The notes: generated by a model from the sequence alone, not told the origin. 64,000 nt of DNA from Roseomonas sp. (GCA_020249865.1 JADCEV010000025.1:1-64000); one strand, 5' to 3'; counted from the first letter of the stretch, positions 1 to 8,836 are shown. Numbers and translations: made by a program.

Positions 1-113
1 AAGCGCTTCCAATCGAAGCGGCTTTGCGCATTGGCTTGCCGCACAATGGCAGGCGCGCCAAGCAAGGCAGCGCCCGCGCCCAGTGCCTGACGGCGTGTGA
101 TCTGAATGGTCAT
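1..113 (-). CDS. Tat-exported substrate-binding protein, N-terminus only
   Basis: The gene runs off the left edge, so only about 37 residues are visible. They read as a twin-arginine signal peptide: TRRQALG, then a small-residue hydrophobic stretch (GAGAALLGAPAIV) and an Ala-X-Ala-like end (NAQ). A purine-rich ribosome site (GGGAGAGG) sits just before the ATG. In this group of bacteria such leaders usually belong to ABC or TRAP solute-binding proteins, but the mature domain is outside the window. The frame was read by eye because the ORF track does not list it. Export by Tat is a confident call; the receptor role is inferred. Confidence 0.6.
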   Translation of the reverse strand, partial: MTIQITRRQALGAGAALLGAPAIVRQANAQSRFDWKR

Positions 114-137
114 GGTCCGGTCCCTCTCCCATTTTCC

Positions 138-157
138 GGGCGGCTTCCGCGCCGCCC
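138..157. other. GC-rich hairpin between genes
   Basis: GGGCGGC and GCCGCCC can form a 7-bp stem around a 6-base loop. It lies downstream of the minus-strand cupin gene and upstream of the receptor start. No run of T follows on either strand, so it is not a typical intrinsic terminator. Confidence 0.35.
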
Positions 158-207
158 TGTTCCAGGCGTGATCCTTCACGCAACCGCGCCACACTGCAAG
201 CGGGGAA

Positions 208-771
208 TTACACGGCTTCCCGTCGCAGCGCTTCCAATACGCCAGGATCGGTGATCGGGCTGGTATCCCAGGGCGGCGGCGGGGGCGGGTCCAGACTCTC
301 AAACACCGTGGAGAGTTCGATATTCCCGGCATCGGCCGGGCGCGGATAAGGGGTCGGGTCCGGCGCGCCCGGTAGTTTGGGGCGACCAATGCCGATGAAA
401 AAATCCTCAAGCCCCGCCGGGATCAGCAGCCAGAGGAATCGGAAAGGATGCGCGCCATCATTGATGAAGCCATGGCGGATATGGGGAGGAGCGACCATGA
501 AGCTGCCGGTCGGGATGCGCCGCACCACGCCATCCAACCGCCCAAGCGCTTCGCCGGCTACCACCCAGAAAATCTCGGTCTGGGCCGGGTGGGCATGTTC
601 GCGGATTTTGCCAAGCGGCGGCAATTCCTGAAGCCCCGCCGAAAACCCCGCCGGCATGCCGGCAATGCGGGGGGAAGTCAGCACCTCAATCCAGCCATTG
701 GCCGGTTGCGGCTGCCAATGCTGCGCCCCGCCGCCCGGCGGGATCAGAACAAAACCACCGGAAGCGGACAT
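208..771 (-). CDS. Cupin-domain protein
   Basis: About 187 residues. One cupin fold is visible: motif 1 reads HAHPAQTEIFWVVAG, which fits the H-x-H-x4-E-x6-G pattern and should bind a metal, and motif 2 reads PPHIRHGFIN. The C-terminal tail is proline-rich. Single-domain cupins of this type are often dioxygenases, isomerases or sugar-binding proteins, so the substrate cannot be named. The ORF track begins at a TTG at 786. I prefer the ATG at 771 because AAAGGA lies in front of it. It follows the HtrA-like gene by 11 bases on the same strand and is probably co-transcribed. Confidence 0.75.
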   Translation of the reverse strand: MSASGGFVLIPPGGGAQHWQPQPANGWIEVLTSPRIAGMPAGFSAGLQELPPLGKIREHAHPAQTEIFWVVAGEALGRLDGVVRRIPTGSFMVAPPHIRHGFINDGAHPFRFLWLLIPAGLEDFFIGIGRPKLPGAPDPTPYPRPADAGNIELSTVFESLDPPPPPPWDTSPITDPGVLEALRREAV

Positions 772-782
772 GGGCGATCCTT

Positions 783-1751
783 TCAATGCAGGCGCGGGCG
801 CTTCAGGAATTGCACGCGATCAGCCGAGGTCACTGTCACATCCCGGCGCGATTTGCCGCGCCCCACCTGCAAATGAATATTCACCCCGGCCGGCCCCATG
901 GCCCAAATGGCGCGCCAGAAATCCGCCAATTCGCTGATCGCTGTGCCTTCCACCGCCAGGATGCGATCCCCGTTGCGCAGCCCCGCTGCCTCGGCCGGGC
1001 CACCAGGCGCGAGGGAGGCTACCGAAATCCCCTCCTCATCCTCGGTCGCGTAAAGCCCAAGCCAGGGGCGGGGCGGGCCAGAACGGCGGCCCTGGGTGAT
1101 CAATTCATCCAAAATGGCGGTCAGCTGATGCACGGGGATGACCATATTCAGGTCCAGGCGGCGGCCTTCCTCCCCCTGCTGCAAAATCAGGGAACCGATG
1201 CCAACCAGCTTGCCATCTGGGCCAAACAGCCCGGCGCCGCCCCAGGAAGGATGGGCGGGAGCCACAAACAGCGCGTCCTCCATCAGATATTCCCAATAAC
1301 CGGCGAAGGGCTGGCGCGCGACCAGCTTGCCCGCCACCGCATGGGAACGCCCGCCCGCCGCTGCCATTACCGTCGCCGCACCGATTTTGAGGTTTTCGCT
1401 ATCGCCCAGGGATGCGGGCTTGAGGGGAATTTTGCCCAGGGCCTGCACCAAGGCAAAACCAGTTTCCTGATCCACGGCCAGCGCATGGCCCGGCACGGCG
1501 CGGCCTTCAGCGGTGGTGATCCAGATGCTCTCGGCCTCGCTCACCAGATAGCCCACGGTCAGCACCAGCCCATCGCCAATCAGCACGCCGCTGCCTTCGC
1601 GTTCGGTGCCAAGTACCCGCGCGGTAAAGGCATCCGGCGGCACCTGGCTCCGCAAGCTGACCACGGCGCGATAGGCCTGATCCAGATCGAAGCCATGCTC
1701 CGTTGGGTCGGGCTGTAAATGCTCAGGAATGTCCCAGTCTTTCTCGGCCAT
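783..1751 (-). CDS. HtrA/trypsin-fold protein with PDZ domain, probably catalytically dead
   Basis: About 322 residues. A trypsin-like domain (about residues 25-205) is followed by a PDZ domain (about 220-315, with RPWLGLY and GLRNGDRILAVEG). The architecture is that of DegP/HtrA proteases. All three catalytic positions look replaced: the usual LTNNHVV reads LTVGYLV (His to Tyr), TDLA reads TGFA (Asp to Gly), and GNSGGPL reads SWGGAGL (Ser lost). No signal peptide is visible, so it may stay in the cytoplasm. The start at 1751 is chosen over 1856 because GAGAGATC precedes the ATG and the extra residues look non-coding. A binding or scaffold role is inferred. Confidence 0.75.
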   Translation of the reverse strand: MAEKDWDIPEHLQPDPTEHGFDLDQAYRAVVSLRSQVPPDAFTARVLGTEREGSGVLIGDGLVLTVGYLVSEAESIWITTAEGRAVPGHALAVDQETGFALVQALGKIPLKPASLGDSENLKIGAATVMAAAGGRSHAVAGKLVARQPFAGYWEYLMEDALFVAPAHPSWGGAGLFGPDGKLVGIGSLILQQGEEGRRLDLNMVIPVHQLTAILDELITQGRRSGPPRPWLGLYATEDEEGISVASLAPGGPAEAAGLRNGDRILAVEGTAISELADFWRAIWAMGPAGVNIHLQVGRGKSRRDVTVTSADRVQFLKRPRLH

Positions 1752-1872
1752 GATCTCTCGGGTCAATGCGTCAGCCTGTATATCATAGGCTTTGATACGG
1801 GTCAGGTTACAGGGTTTGGCAGCGGCGCCAAGGCCGGGCAAGATGAGGCATCTCATTCGGATGGGGGGAGAT

Positions 1873-2814
1873 ATGCTGCTGCGCTGGATGTTCTGCTGTG
1901 CCGTACTGGTCCTGGCGCCTTGGGTGTCGGCCCAGGCCTATCCCGAAAGGCCCATTCGCGTGATCGTGCCCTATGCGGCGGGGGGTGCGACCGATGTGGT
2001 GGCCCGCGTGCTGGCGGAAGCCATGGCGCCGATCCTGCCTCAGCCGCTTGTTATCGAAAATCGCGGCGGCGCCGGCGGCATGGTTGGGGCCGAAGTCGTG
2101 GCCCGCGCGCCCGCCGATGGCCATACGGTGCTGTTCAACAATACTGGCCATGCGGCCTTGCGCGTGCTGGTGCCCAATCCGCCGATTGATCCCATCACCA
2201 GCTTGCAGGCCATTGCCGTGTTGGCGGAATCACCCATCGTCATGCTGGTCGCCAATAATGTGCCGGCGAATAACTTGCGCGAATTCACCGCGCTTGCGCA
2301 GGCACGACCAGGGCAATTGGATTATGGCAGCTCCGGCGGTGGCGGCATTCTGCAAATGGCAGCGCTGCTTTATCTGAAGGCGACGGGCGTGCAGTTGAAT
2401 GAAGTGCCCTATCGCGGCGGTGCGCCAGCGACACTCGATCTTGCCGCCGGGCGCATTGCCATGATGTTCGACGCCGGGCTGACTGGGTTTCAGACCGCAC
2501 GCGGCAATCAGGCGCGTGCCTTTGCGGTGACGACGCCACAACGCAATGCCGCCAACCCCGATGTGCCGACCTGGCGCGAAGGCGGCGTGGATGCGGAAAT
2601 GAGCGTCTGGCAGGCTGTATTCGTGCCAAGCGCGACACCGCGCGACCGGCGGGACGTGCTGAATGCCGCCATCAACCGCGCCCTTGGCCAGGAAGCTTTG
2701 CGCAAGCGCTTGGGGGATTTGGGCGCTGACCGGATCCTCAGCCTGAATGTCGCCGAAAGCGAAGCCTATCTGGCCGCCGAGGTGACGCGCTGGGAAGCGC
2801 TGCTGAAGCGCTGA
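1873..2814 (+). CDS. Bug/TctC-family tripartite tricarboxylate receptor
   Basis: About 313 residues. It has a signal peptide (MLLRWMFCCAVLVLAPWVSAQA) and then the family's typical opening, YPERPIRVIVPYAAGGATD, with ENRGGAGGMVGAEVVA shortly after. Bug proteins are periplasmic receptors that bind carboxylic acids or amides for TctA/TctB carriers. No tctA or tctB gene is in the window, so this is an orphan receptor, as is common in such genomes. The start at 1873 is chosen because GGGGGGAGAT sits directly upstream and the signal peptide then begins properly. It is 3 bases from the kinase gene and heads the four-gene run to 6049. Confidence 0.85.
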   Translation: MLLRWMFCCAVLVLAPWVSAQAYPERPIRVIVPYAAGGATDVVARVLAEAMAPILPQPLVIENRGGAGGMVGAEVVARAPADGHTVLFNNTGHAALRVLVPNPPIDPITSLQAIAVLAESPIVMLVANNVPANNLREFTALAQARPGQLDYGSSGGGGILQMAALLYLKATGVQLNEVPYRGGAPATLDLAAGRIAMMFDAGLTGFQTARGNQARAFAVTTPQRNAANPDVPTWREGGVDAEMSVWQAVFVPSATPRDRRDVLNAAINRALGQEALRKRLGDLGADRILSLNVAESEAYLAAEVTRWEALLKR

Positions 2815-2817
2815 GCC

Positions 2818-3828
2818 ATGCCGGAACCTTTGCCAGAGGCCATCGCCGCCGGGCTTGTCGCCATGGGGCTTCTTGCCCCCGGCCAGCGGGCGCAGGGTGA
2901 GGCGCTGGCAGGCGGCGTTTCTTCCGATATCTGGCATCTGACACTGCCGGACGGGCGCGAGATTTGCGTCAAGCGCGCTTTGCCCAAGCTGAAGGTCGCC
3001 GCCGATTGGCGCGCGCCGGTGGTGCGCAATGTTTATGAAGCGCGCTGGCTGAAGGAGGCTGATCGCGCCTTGCCCGGCGCCGTGCCGAAACTGCTCGGCC
3101 AGGATGAGGCGACGGGCGCGCTGGCCATGGAATTCCTTTCGCCCGAGGATCATCCGGTCTGGAAAGCGCGGCTGCGTGATGGCCATGCGGATGTGGCGTT
3201 TGCGGGGGAAGTCGGGCGACGCATCACTGCCATTCATGCGCATGCCGCTGCGAATCCCAGTTTGGCTGAAGCCTTCCCAACGGATGAGATTTTCCACGCC
3301 ATCCGGCTGGAACCCTATTTGCTGGCAACCGCGCGCGCGCATTCTGATTTGGCGGCAATTTTGGAAGATATCGCGGCGGTCACGGCGCGCAGCAAACACA
3401 CTTTGGTGCATGGCGATGTCAGCCCAAAGAATATCCTCTGCGGCCCGGCGGGCCCGGTATTTCTGGATGCGGAATGTGCCTGGTGGGGCGACCCCGCTTT
3501 CGATCTTGCCTTTTGCCTCAATCACCTTTTGCTGAAATGCCTGTGGACGCCAAGTGCCAGCGCCGGCTTCATGGCGTGCTTTGAAGCGCTTTCGGCGCGC
3601 TATCTGGCCGGCATCACCTGGGAAGCGGCGGATGCACTGGAAGCGCGCGCGGCGCGGCTGCTGCCGGGGCTTTTCCTCGCGCGGGTGGACGGCAAGAGCC
3701 CGGTCGAATACCTGACCGAAGAAGATGACAAAAACCGCGTGCGCCGTGTGGCGCGCGCCTTATTGACCAAGCCCACGGATCGCCTGCTGGCGGTACGCGC
3801 GGCCTGGGGGGAAGAAATCGGCGCATGA
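2818..3828 (+). CDS. APH-fold small-molecule kinase
   Basis: About 336 residues, of the aminoglycoside phosphotransferase/choline kinase fold. The catalytic loop reads VHGDVSPKNIL (HxDxxxxN) and the metal-binding segment FLDAECAWWGDPAFDLAF. The ATP-binding N-lobe lysine is probably in EICVKRALPKL. Proteins of this fold phosphorylate hydroxyl groups on sugars, amino alcohols and small acids, and antibiotic resistance is not implied. The gene sits 3 bases after the Bug receptor gene and overlaps the enolase-like gene by 4 bases (ATGA). That points to a catabolic step feeding the enolase paralogue. The substrate is unknown; glycerate or a related hydroxy acid is a guess. Confidence 0.7.
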   Translation: MPEPLPEAIAAGLVAMGLLAPGQRAQGEALAGGVSSDIWHLTLPDGREICVKRALPKLKVAADWRAPVVRNVYEARWLKEADRALPGAVPKLLGQDEATGALAMEFLSPEDHPVWKARLRDGHADVAFAGEVGRRITAIHAHAAANPSLAEAFPTDEIFHAIRLEPYLLATARAHSDLAAILEDIAAVTARSKHTLVHGDVSPKNILCGPAGPVFLDAECAWWGDPAFDLAFCLNHLLLKCLWTPSASAGFMACFEALSARYLAGITWEAADALEARAARLLPGLFLARVDGKSPVEYLTEEDDKNRVRRVARALLTKPTDRLLAVRAAWGEEIGA

Positions 3829-5114
3829 ACAGCACCATCATCACCGCCATTCATGGCCGCCGCGTTTGGGATAGCCGAGGCCGGCCCACCGTGGAGGCGG
3901 AAATCACGCTGGCCGGCGGCGCAACAGGCCGCGCCATTGCCCCCGCCGGCGCGAGTACCGGCAGTGGTGAGGCTTTGGACAAGCGCGATGGCGGCAGCGC
4001 CTTTGGCGGTTATGATGTGACAAGCGCGGTGGATGCCGTGAACCGCGAATTGGCCCCTGCCCTGCTTGGCATGGATGCGCGCGCGCAAGCCAGGCTGGAT
4101 GCGCGGCTGATTGCGCGCGATGGCACGCCGCAAAAAACGCGCCTGGGCGCCAATGCGACACTCGCCGTTTCCATGGCCGCCGCCCATGCCGCCGCCGCGG
4201 CTTCTGGTGTGCCGCTGTGGCGCTATTTGGGCGGTGATGCGCCCGATGTTTTGCCTTTGCCGCAAATCCAGATTCTGGGTGGCGGCGCCCATGCCGGGCG
4301 GCGCGTGGATATCCAGGATTTCCTGGTGATGTGCCCCGCTGCCTCCAGCTTTGCCGAGGCCTTGGATTGGACCGCTGAGGTCTATCGCGCCGCCGGTGCC
4401 ATCATGAAGCAGCGCGGGTTGTTGCAAGGGGTCGCCGATGAAGGTGGCTGGTGGCCCGCCTTCACCGCCAATGAACAGGCTTTGGAAACCCTTGTCGCCG
4501 CCATCGAAAAAGCGGGTTTCGCGCCAGGGCAGCAGGTGGCGATTGCGCTTGATATCGCCGCGACGGATTTCGGCAAGGGCGGGCGTTACAAGTTGGGTTT
4601 GGAAGGCCGCGAGCTCGGCACGGATGAGATGATCCGCATGTTGCTTGGCTGGATCGCGGCCTATCCGATCGCGTCCATCGAAGACCCGCTGGCCGAGGAT
4701 GACGCGGCGGGCTTTGCTGCCTTCACCCGCGAAGTGGGCGGGCGCATTCAGGTGGTAGGCGATGACTTCCTGGTGACGGATGCCGCGCGGGTGCGCCGCG
4801 CGGCGGCGATGGGTGCGGCTAATACCGTGCTGATCAAGCCAAACCAGCGCGGCACGCTGACGGAAACCAAAGCCGCCTGGGATGCCGCGCGGGAAGTGAG
4901 CTTCGCCGGTATTGTCAGCGCCCGGTCAGGCGAGACCGAGGACGTCACCATTGTCCACCTGGCGATGGGTTGGGGTGTCGGCCAATTGAAAGTCGGTTCC
5001 TTCGCGCGGTCTGAACGCATGGCGAAATGGAACGAAGCCTTGCGCGTGGAAGAAAGCCTGGGCGCGCGGGCACGCTTTGCCGGCGGCGCCCATCTTGGGC
5101 GGTCTCGGCCATGA
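3825..5114 (+). CDS. Enolase paralogue with a changed active-site histidine
   Basis: About 429 residues, full enolase length. Recognisable blocks are GASTGSGEALDKRDG, LGANATLAVSMA, GGAHAGRRVDIQDF, ADEGGWWP, SIEDPLAEDD, VVGDDFLVTD, LIKPNQRGTLTET and RSGETED. The three metal ligands (in ALDIAATDF, SIEDP and GDD) and the lysine in LIKPNQ are kept. The invariant SHRSGETED reads SARSGETED, so the histidine that contacts substrate in true enolases is alanine here. A housekeeping enolase presumably exists elsewhere, and this copy may act on a related phospho-acid. It overlaps both neighbours by 4 bases, which suggests translational coupling. Confidence 0.8.
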   Translation: MNSTIITAIHGRRVWDSRGRPTVEAEITLAGGATGRAIAPAGASTGSGEALDKRDGGSAFGGYDVTSAVDAVNRELAPALLGMDARAQARLDARLIARDGTPQKTRLGANATLAVSMAAAHAAAAASGVPLWRYLGGDAPDVLPLPQIQILGGGAHAGRRVDIQDFLVMCPAASSFAEALDWTAEVYRAAGAIMKQRGLLQGVADEGGWWPAFTANEQALETLVAAIEKAGFAPGQQVAIALDIAATDFGKGGRYKLGLEGRELGTDEMIRMLLGWIAAYPIASIEDPLAEDDAAGFAAFTREVGGRIQVVGDDFLVTDAARVRRAAAMGAANTVLIKPNQRGTLTETKAAWDAAREVSFAGIVSARSGETEDVTIVHLAMGWGVGQLKVGSFARSERMAKWNEALRVEESLGARARFAGGAHLGRSRP

Positions 5115-6049
5115 AGGTGTTGCTGCATTATGATGCCGGGCCGGGTCTGGCGGCGCGTTTGGCAACCCTGCCTGGCATTGACCTGACCATCTGCCCGGAA
5201 GCCGATACCGCGCTGTACGCGCGCCTGCTGCCGGAGATTGAGGTGATCTGGCACGTTCTCCGCCCCATTACCGCCGCCGATATCGCCGCCGCGCCCAAGC
5301 TTCGCCTGATCCAGAAAATCGGTGTGGGCGTGAATACCATTGACCTGGAGGCCGCCCGCGCGCGCGGCATTGCCGTCTGCAATCTGCCGGGGACCAATAG
5401 CCGGGCGGTCGCGGAAATGACGCTGCTGCTGATGCTGGGCGCGCTTCGCCGCATTGCCTATTTCGATACTGAGACCCGCGCCGGGCGCGGCTGGTCCCAA
5501 CCGCCGGCCCTGCAGGATCATCTGTTTGAACTTGCCGGGCGCAAGGTGGGCTTGGTTGGCTATGGCGCGGTGCCGAAGCTGCTGGCCCCCATCCTGCAGG
5601 CCATGGGCTGTAAAATTTTGTATACGGCCCACGCCCCAAAGCCCGAGGCGCTTGGGACGTTTTTGCCGTTTGAAGCGCTTTTGGCAGAAGCCGATGTGGT
5701 ATCCCTCCATATCCCGGAAACGCCCGACACGCGCGGATTGCTCAATGGGGCGGCAATTGGCCGCATGAAGCCAGGCGCTGTGCTGGTGAATACCGCCCGT
5801 GGGGGCTTGGTGAATCAGGCAGCGCTGGCCGCGGCGCTGCGCTCAGGCCATTTGGCCGCAGCCGGGCTGGATGTTTTTGCGGCCGAGCCCTTGAATCCTG
5901 CCGACCCCTTGCTCGGCCTGCCCAATGTGGTGCTGGCGCCGCATGTCGCCTGGCTTTCCACCGGGACCTTCGCCCGGTCCTTCAGCATCGCAGCCGAGAA
6001 TTGCCAGCGACTCGCCAGCGGAGAGGCGCTTTTGCACCGCGTAGCCTAA
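5111..6049 (+). CDS. D-isomer 2-hydroxyacid dehydrogenase
   Basis: About 312 residues, of the phosphoglycerate dehydrogenase/hydroxypyruvate reductase family. The catalytic Arg is in VNTARGGLVN, the Glu in AAEPLNPADP and the His in LAPHVAWLS. The cofactor loop reads VGLVGYGAVPK, where the last glycine of the usual GxGxxG is proline. The ATG at 5111 gives a 4-base overlap with the enolase-like gene. The longer ORF start at 5027 would run over 84 bases of that gene. It has no C-terminal ACT domain, so it is not the long serine-pathway enzyme. It likely interconverts a 2-keto acid and a 2-hydroxy acid for this gene run. Confidence 0.8.
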   Translation: MKVLLHYDAGPGLAARLATLPGIDLTICPEADTALYARLLPEIEVIWHVLRPITAADIAAAPKLRLIQKIGVGVNTIDLEAARARGIAVCNLPGTNSRAVAEMTLLLMLGALRRIAYFDTETRAGRGWSQPPALQDHLFELAGRKVGLVGYGAVPKLLAPILQAMGCKILYTAHAPKPEALGTFLPFEALLAEADVVSLHIPETPDTRGLLNGAAIGRMKPGAVLVNTARGGLVNQAALAAALRSGHLAAAGLDVFAAEPLNPADPLLGLPNVVLAPHVAWLSTGTFARSFSIAAENCQRLASGEALLHRVA

Positions 6050-6210
6050 GCAAGCGGCAGCAGTTTCATCGCCAGCGCAAAACGCCCATCAGTTGAAAAG
6101 AGCCCAAAAAATTCCCCCGTGCATTGAAAATCTCTAACATGAGCGTTTATTTTTCGGCACGGCACCTCTAAATCTTTCCAAAGTCTCTATCCTTCTGGTA
6201 ACTTTTAGGG
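6050..6210. other. AT-richer leader before the four-paralogue array
   Basis: This 161-base gap is visibly richer in A and T than its neighbours (for example AAAAAATTC and GTTTATTTTT) and is the only long non-coding stretch before the first paralogue. It is the natural place for a promoter, but I find no clean -35/-10 pair and no terminator hairpin. Confidence 0.3.
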
Positions 6211-8745
6211 ATGTCCAATTCCCTCGCCGATCTTGACCGCTTCAGATCGGATGCCTTTGAGCCGACGAATTTTCGTGACCGGGGCGCAACCGTCCCTTTC
6301 ACGACGCCTCTCTTGCTCAATGCGCGCATCCGTGGTGCCGCATCCGGACGCGGTTTTGAAATGGTGGTTGCCAATCCTTCGGGGGGCCGAGGCGCGCTGA
6401 TTTTGCCGTGGTCGGCGATGGTGGAAATCTGTTCGCCGACCCTTTTCGATCGGCATTTGTGGGAAAGCCTTGCCACAAGCAGCGATATCTCGCCCATCGG
6501 CATCAGGCATGAGGCTCAAAGACTGGCAACCTTGGGGCTTGCGGGGCGGCAAGCTGCCCTGGCGGCAAAGGATGCTCTGCGCAGGGAACAGGCAAGTCAG
6601 CGGATGGTCCGCGGCATGCTGCTTAAAAGCCTGATCGCGGTCACTGAAACAACAAACGAAGCCGCGACCCGCCCCGCTATGGAAGACGGCCCAGCCTTCA
6701 TGAAACGTGCCGAACGCGCCGTGGCGCGCGCGGCTGCTATCGCGAGAGTTGGACTTGCGGAATTCGCCGCTGATCTTGAAACACTCGCCGTGGCTTTGAG
6801 CGGCGCCCCCCCCGAAATGGAGGGCGAAGAGGCGCGGCTGCGGCAAATGATGTCTGAACTCAAAAGAATGGCAGATGAGATTACCGATTGGGTGGCTGAT
6901 GAACAGCAGGAAGCCGCGCATGTCATGGCAGCGAAGTTCGTGGTGGCGACGGCGCGCCAGACCCTGGAATGCGGTGAATTAGCCTTGGCGACTACGGATG
7001 CCCTGATCGCCGATCTCGGGAACCGCATACCGAAATGGCGTATCGACAAGGATAGCATTCTCGAAAGCGCGCGCGGGCCCGATTGGGTATTGGATGGTTG
7101 GAAAACACCCATGGCACTTTGGCAAGCAGCCGGCCCCAATCAGCGGCGCGCGGCGATATGGGAAATGGCCCTGATCGCGCCGATATTGCCGCGCGAAGCG
7201 AAAATCTGGCTCGGTGAAAAAGCCGATTGGCGCGATACGCCGCGGCGCATCACGCAGGTTGTGCGTGAAAGATCGGATTGGCGTAGCGGCAATACGATGG
7301 AAATGGTGGCGCGCAATGAAAACCTGATCGGCCTTTCAATCGCTTTTGAAAACCGCATTTCGCCAATGGTGCTGCGGCGCGAAAAAATCACCATGTCGCG
7401 CTGGAAGGGCGCGGCGGATGAAGGGCGTCGCGACAAAACTACGCTCAACATCAATCGCCCCAAAGACCAGTCGCCCAGTGGCAGCCAACACGAAGCAAAG
7501 CCGCCTACCGGCAAGACCAGCAAGCTAACCGAAACGCGCGCCTTGGGCGGCATGATCGAATCAGCTTCGGATCAGGCGCTTAACAAGATCGTGGCATTGG
7601 TGGATCGTAGCGGCAATGCCGAGATGCATGAGCGGCTTCTTGGACCTTCCTTGCGGCGCCTGAAGCGCCTGCGCCCGCCCCGGCCCGCAAGCCTGATGCG
7701 CCTGCTATTCATTCCGCTTGAGGGTGCCTTGATGGACCCGTTACAATGGCGGCGAACGGAAGGCCGAATCCCGCGTTCTGCGCTTGCCCCGCTGCTCGCA
7801 GCCGTTACCGCCAGGCTTGGACCGCAGATCGAAGCAGCAACGCTGCAGCTTCGCGGCGCTACCCTTGAAGATAGTAAACTTATTGAAACCGTTGCTGGTC
7901 CATTGTGGCAAGCAGCAGGCTCGGCGGTGCCGCGATTGGTGCATGATGCTGCCTGGTCGCGGGTTGGACTGGGGCAACCGGAATTTGAAGCCATCACAAG
8001 TCTTGCAGGCGCCCTATGGCGTCATGCTGGCCCGTTATGGGATGGCATGCAGCAGGTTGTCGGGGAATGCACGACGGAAGCCCTGCGCGCTGCCTTGATA
8101 GGCCCCGCCAATGAAAACAACACCGTATTTGCCGCCGCCATGAATGCACTTCTCCAGCGCTCCAGGCGACCTTCGGTCTTCGTTCCCCTGTTGCAGGATC
8201 TACCGGCCACAACACTACCAATCGTTGAGGATATTCTGAACAAATGGGTTGGCGCCACCCTGCCTGAATTGCTGGAGGAGGATCTTGCGACTGGCGCGCG
8301 CCTTGCCCGAGAGATCGGCCTCGTTATCATCGCCCTTGAAGATCTGCCGCGCATTACGGCAAAAACTGATGCCAAGGAGCTTGTCGCCCATCGGCGCAAT
8401 CTAGACCAATTCTGCCGCAATACCTATCGCGAGATTGTATCCGTGCACGTGATTCAGGCCTTGCTCGAATTGAAGGCAGATGATTTGGAAGGCATGGGGC
8501 ATATTGAAAGCATGGCGCGGACCGCGCGCATGTTGGAAGAGACCGGCAGGCGTTTTGTCATATCCAAACCCTATGAGGAAGTTCATGACGAATTCCGTAC
8601 CAGGATGGAGAACCGACTACAGGAGGAAACATCGTCCGCCGCGACATCAATGGAAGTGGCACGCATCGGCGAAATCCTCATTGGGCAGGAAGCCGCCGAC
8701 AGATTCGTGCCCCGCATCCGCCGACAAAGGCTCAGGAACCAGTGA
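6211..8745 (+). CDS. Unrecognised large cytosolic protein, array copy 1
   Basis: 844 residues, the first of four tandem paralogues. I do not recognise the family. Blocks shared with the other copies are an N-terminal RGATVPFTTPLLLNARIR (about 24-41), NPSGGRGALILPW with CSPTLFDRHLW (about 55-84), DWVLDGW (about 291), DWRSG...ARNENL (about 356-372), LRPPRP...RLLFIPLEGAL (about 487-507), LWRHAGPLW (about 602) and a C-terminal RIGEILIGQEA. A polar, probably disordered linker lies near 385-440. There is no signal peptide, membrane segment or known catalytic motif, and it looks mainly helical. Its ribosome site is poor: TTTTAGGG abuts the ATG. Confidence 0.8.
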   Translation: MSNSLADLDRFRSDAFEPTNFRDRGATVPFTTPLLLNARIRGAASGRGFEMVVANPSGGRGALILPWSAMVEICSPTLFDRHLWESLATSSDISPIGIRHEAQRLATLGLAGRQAALAAKDALRREQASQRMVRGMLLKSLIAVTETTNEAATRPAMEDGPAFMKRAERAVARAAAIARVGLAEFAADLETLAVALSGAPPEMEGEEARLRQMMSELKRMADEITDWVADEQQEAAHVMAAKFVVATARQTLECGELALATTDALIADLGNRIPKWRIDKDSILESARGPDWVLDGWKTPMALWQAAGPNQRRAAIWEMALIAPILPREAKIWLGEKADWRDTPRRITQVVRERSDWRSGNTMEMVARNENLIGLSIAFENRISPMVLRREKITMSRWKGAADEGRRDKTTLNINRPKDQSPSGSQHEAKPPTGKTSKLTETRALGGMIESASDQALNKIVALVDRSGNAEMHERLLGPSLRRLKRLRPPRPASLMRLLFIPLEGALMDPLQWRRTEGRIPRSALAPLLAAVTARLGPQIEAATLQLRGATLEDSKLIETVAGPLWQAAGSAVPRLVHDAAWSRVGLGQPEFEAITSLAGALWRHAGPLWDGMQQVVGECTTEALRAALIGPANENNTVFAAAMNALLQRSRRPSVFVPLLQDLPATTLPIVEDILNKWVGATLPELLEEDLATGARLAREIGLVIIALEDLPRITAKTDAKELVAHRRNLDQFCRNTYREIVSVHVIQALLELKADDLEGMGHIESMARTARMLEETGRRFVISKPYEEVHDEFRTRMENRLQEETSSAATSMEVARIGEILIGQEAADRFVPRIRRQRLRNQ

Positions 8746-8836
8746 TGCCTCGCCAAAGCTACGCGGTCCGCACAAAGGCCAATGCGTTCTTCTATTCGCA
8801 GGCCATTGAACCACAAGCATCGCGGCACCACGCCCG

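Noticed and set aside
2230-3525. 431-residue ORF on the minus strand
   Set aside because: It runs opposite the Bug receptor and kinase genes and shows no domain, so it is a shadow.
2818-3828. Aminoglycoside resistance gene
   Set aside because: The fold is shared with many metabolic kinases, and the setting with an enolase paralogue and a dehydrogenase points to metabolism.
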